Under the pieces are notes generated by a model that saw nothing but the letters and a program-made list of their open reading frames with translations, was not told the origin of the DNA and did not search any database. A DNA stretch of 64,000 nucleotides, from contig NC_045133.1 in assembly GCF_007655135.1 (NCBI RefSeq), forward strand, positions 25,889,845 to 25,953,844. The letters run 5' to 3'. This stretch comes from Punica granatum (taxonomy: Eukaryota > Streptophyta > Magnoliopsida > Myrtales > Lythraceae). Shown here piece after piece: positions 59,322 through 64,000 of the stretch; positions within the stretch are counted from its first letter, which is position 1, and every line of letters starts with the position of its first letter. The position numbers and the translations under genes are program-made.

Positions 59322-59483
59322 TCAAAAAATTTTACTTACGCATTAAGTGATTTTTTAATTAATGATTAAGTAGATGAGATCATTATCTTTAATCTTTCTC
59401 TCTCTCCTTTTAATTTTTTCATGTAACTAATTTGTAACTAACTTTTAAATATTTATTTAATTAAATTATAAACAAACACAATC
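59000..59483. mobile_element. foldback element 2 of an interleaved pair
   Basis: The left arm (59000-59164, AGGTTGTGTTTGTTTACAAC) pairs with the right arm (59320-59483, reverse complement GATTGTGTTTGTTTATAATT). They share TTAAAAGTTAG, TACAAATTAGTTACATG and AAAATTTT-GACTT. The right arm of element 1 sits between them, so the order along the DNA is L1-L2-R1-R2. Confidence 0.8.
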
Positions 59484-59486
59484 ACT

Positions 59487-59606
59487 CCTAATATTTGCTA
59501 CTTCTTTATATTGATTACAATATATAACAGCTTTTATGGTAATTATCCTAATATTTGTTATTTATATATATTGATTACAATATATAACAGCTTTTATGGT
59601 AATTAT
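59487..59606. repeat. two tandem copies of a 60-bp unit
   Basis: CCTAATATTTG starts at 59487 and 59547. The last 36 bases of each (TTGATTACAATATATAACAG, then CTTTTATGGTAATTAT) are identical. Confidence 0.95.
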
Positions 59607-59934
59607 AGGAGGTTTCATTTCATATGCATAAACGGTAGAGCAATAATTGCCTCTCAACAATGAGAAATTCCTCAATGATTCTATCTCGTTACATGAAGTG
59701 AGAAAGCATTAATTCAAACGAATCAAAGAATGAGTATTAATTATATGCATCGGAATTGAGATGACTCGATTAAGTCAGTGAGTAAATAATTGTGAAATGG
59801 GATGAAATAAAATAAAATAAGTCCAAATGCCTTGTTCTTGGTGATAAGAATGATAGAGAGCAGCTGGACTGATATATATCGATTCACATCTATGGTATAC
59901 TAATGTATTAGAATGAATGTGGAGTCATTTTGGC

Positions 59935-60885
59935 CTATCGAAAATATATGGAGCCGGTTTGGCGCTATACACCCATACATATATATATATATATGGATAC
60001 AGCAACTTAATTCAACAAATTCAATTAAGTGGACCCACCCATTATCAGACTTATAAACCACTCAATTAGAAATTACCTAAAGAATTATATCGATCTATGG
60101 TATACTAATTTATTAGAATATAATAAGTCCAAATGCCATGTTCTTGGTGACGAGAGTGAGAGAGAACAGGAACGGCTGGGTTGGACATATATCAGATCTG
60201 CGGTATACTAATTTATTAGAACACAACGGTATAACACCCGTAGCATTGCCGCGGGTCAAAAATCTTTTCCATCGACTTTTTATTTTATCATGATAGTTTA
60301 TGTAATAATCAATATATAGAGTATAATCGAAAATAATTATAAAACTATTTTATGCGCAAATCTCATGGATCTTTGATTAATAGTAAATTATTCACATTTT
60401 TTAAGAATACCAGTTAATATTTTATATGGTATAAAAGTCAACATTTTTCACGTTAATCTTAATTTGAATTCTCAATATTTCTAATTAGAAAATCATGATC
60501 ACAATATAATATACAGTGACCTTGTAATTTTAATTGTACGAAATTTACTTGCAATATGGGTACGATATTCATTAAAGGCATGTCGTAATCATTTTGTCAT
60601 TGCATTTCATTAAAAAAAACGCATTTCTAACATTAGAAATATAAAGAGACTACTAAACTTGGTCATAAATTGAAATAGATCTTTTTCTCAATATGGGTTG
60701 GTTTTAGGCGGTTTGGTACTTATTCCTCTAAAGTAACGTCTCGAGTGTGAGTCTTGTGATTGGAGAAAATATATGATCAAGAGAGTTTTATTTCTTAGTG
60801 AGTCAACCTTGCTTCAACCTAGATTAATCCGACCCATTGAACTTCCGAATACCATGTGGTACATTAAAAAAAAGGCTTGTATTAA
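59935..60885. repeat. dispersed duplicated block, copy 2
   Basis: Partner of 47935-48900. Within it a 100-bp phrase around GGTATACTAATTTATTAGAA is repeated (60100 and 60205), and related sequence also precedes it (59820-59920). It ends with a SINE-like unit (60700-60860). Confidence 0.8.
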
Positions 60886-60985
60886 TAAATTAGATAAAAA
60901 ATTAAAAACTTTTATAAAATAATGGTATTTCCAACGGCATAATAAAAAAATAACAGTATTTTCAACATCAAAAATAAAGAGAGAA

Positions 60986-62180
60986 TTTTTTTTTTTTTTT
61001 GGGATCCAAGATCTAGCAATGCTCTTATTAACAAACTTCAAACAGTCATACAAAGCCTAAAGGCTAAAACCCAAAGGCTGTAAGGACATAAAAGCGAATG
61101 AGTTCCTCGCAGGCCCAGTAGAAACAGAATTACAGAGGGACAGTTTGTTATCACCAAAAACGAGAGACTATAATATATCTTTAGAGAACACCCCACTCCG
61201 GCAGCAGCAGCTTCTGCGAAGTCTTCATGGCTTTGTGCTGCAGGTCTTTAATGCCCAACAACCTATCACGAACTGAGCAACGATTGAAGTGCAAAACAAT
61301 CTCCTTTAAAGGTTCCTCATCTCAAAAAACTTTAGCAATTCTCTCCCTCCAAACAAAGTATACAGGACTATGTCATATAAGCTTCATCAAGATTGCATAT
61401 ACAGCTTTCCCTCTAAGATGTATGGCAGCCCAACTAAGCTCTTCTCTTCAATATCCTACCCTCCAGTCAATGCCACACTTCTGCAGAATTTTACATCATA
61501 TCTCTCTGACAAAAGAACAAGTGAAATAGAGATGATCTCCAGTTTCATTGTCCTCCCCACAGAGTTTACAAATAGGATTAGCCATAGGATTCCACCTACA
61601 GACCCTGTCCATAGTGTTGACCATGTTGTTTATATGAAGCCAACTGATGAAACTGTGCCTAGGAATACAATAATTGAACCAAACCAACTTATACCATGAA
61701 GAAAAATCATAAGATCATCCGGAAACCCAAGGTGCATTAGCTTAACCTTCCTGCAAAAAGGATGGTATACTAGATGCCCTGAATCAGCTGCTCTGAGAGG
61801 GGTTTTTTAAGTACTTCAATGACCATTACAAACAAATAGGAGATAAAGGGTCGCCTTGCCTCAGACCCTTAAAACCTTTAAAATAACCATCCATCTCTCC
61901 ATTAATTTGAGCTGAATATCTCGGACCCGTAATACATTCAAAGATCCAGTCAGTGAAAACCATAGGCACTCCAACTGCCAAGAAAATATTCTTGAGAAAG
62001 GATCGGTCCACAGAATCAAAGGCCTTCTTAATATCAGCTTTAATAGCACACGTTGGGCTTACTCCATTCCTCCCAAAACCCTTGACTAATTCATGAGCTA
62101 GTAAAATATTATCCCCAATACTCCTACCATGTACAAAAGCACACTGGTTTTGAGAAATAAAGTCGGGGAGGATACCATCG
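60986..62180 (-). pseudogene. LINE retrotransposon, internally deleted and 5'-truncated
   Basis: The minus-strand 3' end is the A-run complementary to T15 at 60986-61000. From about 62175 downward the frame reads LPDFISQNQCAFVHGRSIGD, ILLAHELVKGFGRN, AIKADIKKAFDSVD (first catalytic Asp), RYSAQINGEMDGYFKGFKG and GLRQGDPLSP, hallmarks of a non-LTR reverse transcriptase. It stops soon after. The YADD box that should follow is absent: the sequence jumps to a zinc-knuckle domain (61690-61496) with CKLCGEDNETGDHLYFTC, the zf-RVT motif found near LINE C-termini. So the middle of the polymerase is deleted, and the copy cannot function. Confidence 0.9.
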
Positions 62181-62184
62181 TGCT

Positions 62185-62295
62185 TGTTCCCTTAAAATAC
62201 GGTCTCATGTGCAAGTTTTTGTGATTGTAGAAAATTGATGACCGCGAGAGATTAATCCTTTAATGTACTTACCTTACTCGAATCTAGACTAATGT
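62185..62295 (+). repeat. SINE-like dispersed repeat
   Basis: TACGGTCTCATGTGCAAG, TTTGTGATTGTAGAAAAT and CTTACTCGAATCTAGACTAA follow the order of the family at 48720 and 60700. It lies directly beside the 5' edge of the broken LINE. Confidence 0.45.
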
Positions 62296-64000
62296 TGAAT
62301 TAAGGAAAATTATTATACTATAATACATGACAATCGATGTAAAATATTAAAACACTTAAATTTGATATATCAGTGATGAAAAAAAAGCCCCTTTTATCTT
62401 ATTCAAAATAGAAAGACTCTTAAAAAAAATGTATTGTATTGTATTAATCTTAGTAACTTATAATATTGACAGTGAAATTTTCATATAACATTTTTATGTG
62501 AACAATTTACTTAAACTATAAATCTAAATTGGATCAATCTTTTTCCTAGGAAAAACCTACATATTTCGTGAATATGTCTAATCAATTATGTCAAAAGGCA
62601 CATTTAGAGTACATAGCATGTATTATATGTATTATATGTATTAAACTTTATTGTATATATGTATGTATTATAGATTTTATATAGGTACATATTACAATAG
62701 AGTAACCGGATTATAATAAAGCAAATAATCAAAGAATCAGATTTGTCGAGGTTTCTGGACTTTGGCCCTTATTAATTTATCCCAACCCACTTCACCCATC
62801 GATCTGATCTCTGCTGAAATGAATGGATCTGATGGTGGGCCGAGTAACTCATGAGATCAAGATTAAGAAACCGTTACAATCGGTTCCGTGCTTTTTCTCC
62901 TTAAACAATTCATGATTAAAAAATTATTATTCCTTAGCAGGCTGATCTCTAAAAAGATTATGTTCGAAAAATCCTTTGTTTAAAAAAAGACTATAGGAAT
63001 GCACGTGCTACGTACACACGGCTTGGGCTTTTACTAAATCTCGTTAATTAGTTATTATATATCTTTATTTCATTTTCTCCTACCCACAATTAAATCCGTG
63101 ACTCTCTCGTAATGAAAAATCGATAAGTGATAAGCATTTACGTAATGCTAGGTAGACATCTTTGACAGTAAATTATTAACCAATTGGCATCTGATTTTGA
63201 GTATTTATTAAGTTTGTTCCATGATTTATATTTTACAAAAATTAAATTGATACAAAGAGCAAGGCATTGTAGTGATTAGTTTTTGTCATTTAAAAAAAAA
63301 GGGCTTTAAGAATAATGATATCAGTTAAGAGGTAGAAGCAACATATATGAGCACATTATTTTTGAAAATTCTAAAATTCTGAAAAATGTCAAAAATTTAT
63401 TATCAAACAATCCATCTTTTATAAATGAAAGTGATTATTTTACATTCATTTTTCTACTAAAATGTACTTTTTAAAGTTATATTTTTTCATGTTAAAGCTT
63501 AAGTCATGCCATTAATATTATTTACCTCAACAATGATATATATTTTAATTCATTTATTTCGGCTTAAAGAAAGGAGAAAGGAGAGAAGGAGCATTTAGGA
63601 TCATTTACTAATATATCTTTTTCATTTTAATTCGGGAAGTGAAATTCCTTTTGAAAGTTTAGGGAGTGACATTTATCAATGAGGAAAAGTTTAGAAAGTT
63701 ATATTGATATTTGCCCTTATTTATTTGTAATTTATTAATATGGCGATGTGCCAAACCATATGAAAGCAAAGCCAAACATAACATATGAGAAACGTAATAA
63801 AGCAATGTGTCAAGTCAAGGAAGAGGCAAACATGACAGGTGACGAACCCAGTGAAGTATTTTTTAGTCATTATAAATTATATTCGTTATAATTTTTTTCA
63901 ATATATCCATCATTGTTTTCCATTTTCACCACATATACATACGATTATAAAAGTCAGAGTTACTTCCCAGCCAGTGCCATGTAGAACGTAAAAAATTTAT
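62296..64000. other. intergenic, no recognisable gene
   Basis: AT-rich. There is a short tandem ATGTATTAT run near 62618-62645. I see no coding, RNA or element signature up to the window end. Confidence 0.55.

Noticed and set aside
1..64000. tRNA or rRNA genes, and exotic defence or mobile systems
   Set aside because: I found no complete cloverleaf or rRNA segment; tRNA-like boxes at 40.8, 58.0 and 58.8 kb are SINE heads without tRNA folding. No nuclease, helicase or toxin-antitoxin module is encoded.

Overview
This is nuclear DNA of a flowering plant, most likely a eudicot (a woody rosid is possible; I cannot name the species). The evidence is spliced genes with short GT-AG introns, AT-rich intergenic DNA, and a dense load of plant transposons: Ty1/copia, TRIM-type miniature LTR elements, LINEs, SINE-like repeats, Helitron ends, and hAT, MULE and other foldback elements. 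No bacterial-style operon, rRNA, tRNA or CRISPR array is visible.

The gene content is a tandem array of four complete amino acid permease genes, all on the minus strand: A (6255-8652), B (21150-23448), C (40970-43289) and D (50443-52724). Each has seven coding exons. Exons 2-7 have identical sizes in every copy (237, 94, 215, 134, 228 and 402 bp) with conserved phases; only exon 1 varies (79-97 bp). The predicted proteins are 462, 463, 468 and 468 residues with about 11 membrane helices. They belong to the AAAP/ATF1 amino acid-proton symporters and resemble the 'amino acid permease 7' type. No other convincing host gene is present, so the locus is a gene-family expansion embedded in repeats.

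Layout. 1-1544: 3' end of a copia element. 2371-2725: RNase H-like LINE relic. 4274-5337: two abutting minus-strand TRIMs. 5868-6087: MITE. 6255-8652: gene A. 8.65-16 kb: AT-rich insertions including a complete TRIM (12986-14162). 15995-18735: first copy of a segmental duplication. 20408-20851: Helitron-like element. 21150-23448: gene B, followed on its 5' side by the second duplicate copy (23605-27060). 27094-28168: chain of recombined TRIMs. 28.26-31.09 kb: two head-to-tail Helitron-like units. 31730-34717: two nearly identical 1,036-bp direct repeats. 36469-36829: MULE-type MITE with perfect 9-bp target duplication. 37379-38420: Helitron-like element carrying LINE sequence. 38480-40437: hAT-type element carrying a captured host-gene fragment. 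40970-43289: gene C. 44040-44790: long-arm foldback element. 50443-52724: gene D. 53441-53955: LINE 3' end. 54-64 kb: minisatellites, interleaved inverted repeats, duplicated blocks and a broken LINE on the minus strand.

The duplicated flanks (15995-18735 with 23605-27060; 3' flanks of B, C and D; 5' flanks of C and D; 49.4 kb with 53.96 kb) show that the permease genes were copied together with their flanking DNA and later separated by transposon insertion. I found no sign of a novel enzymatic or defence system. The best candidates for a second look are the gene capture in the hAT element, the TRIM chains, the interleaved inverted repeats and the mosaic history of gene C.
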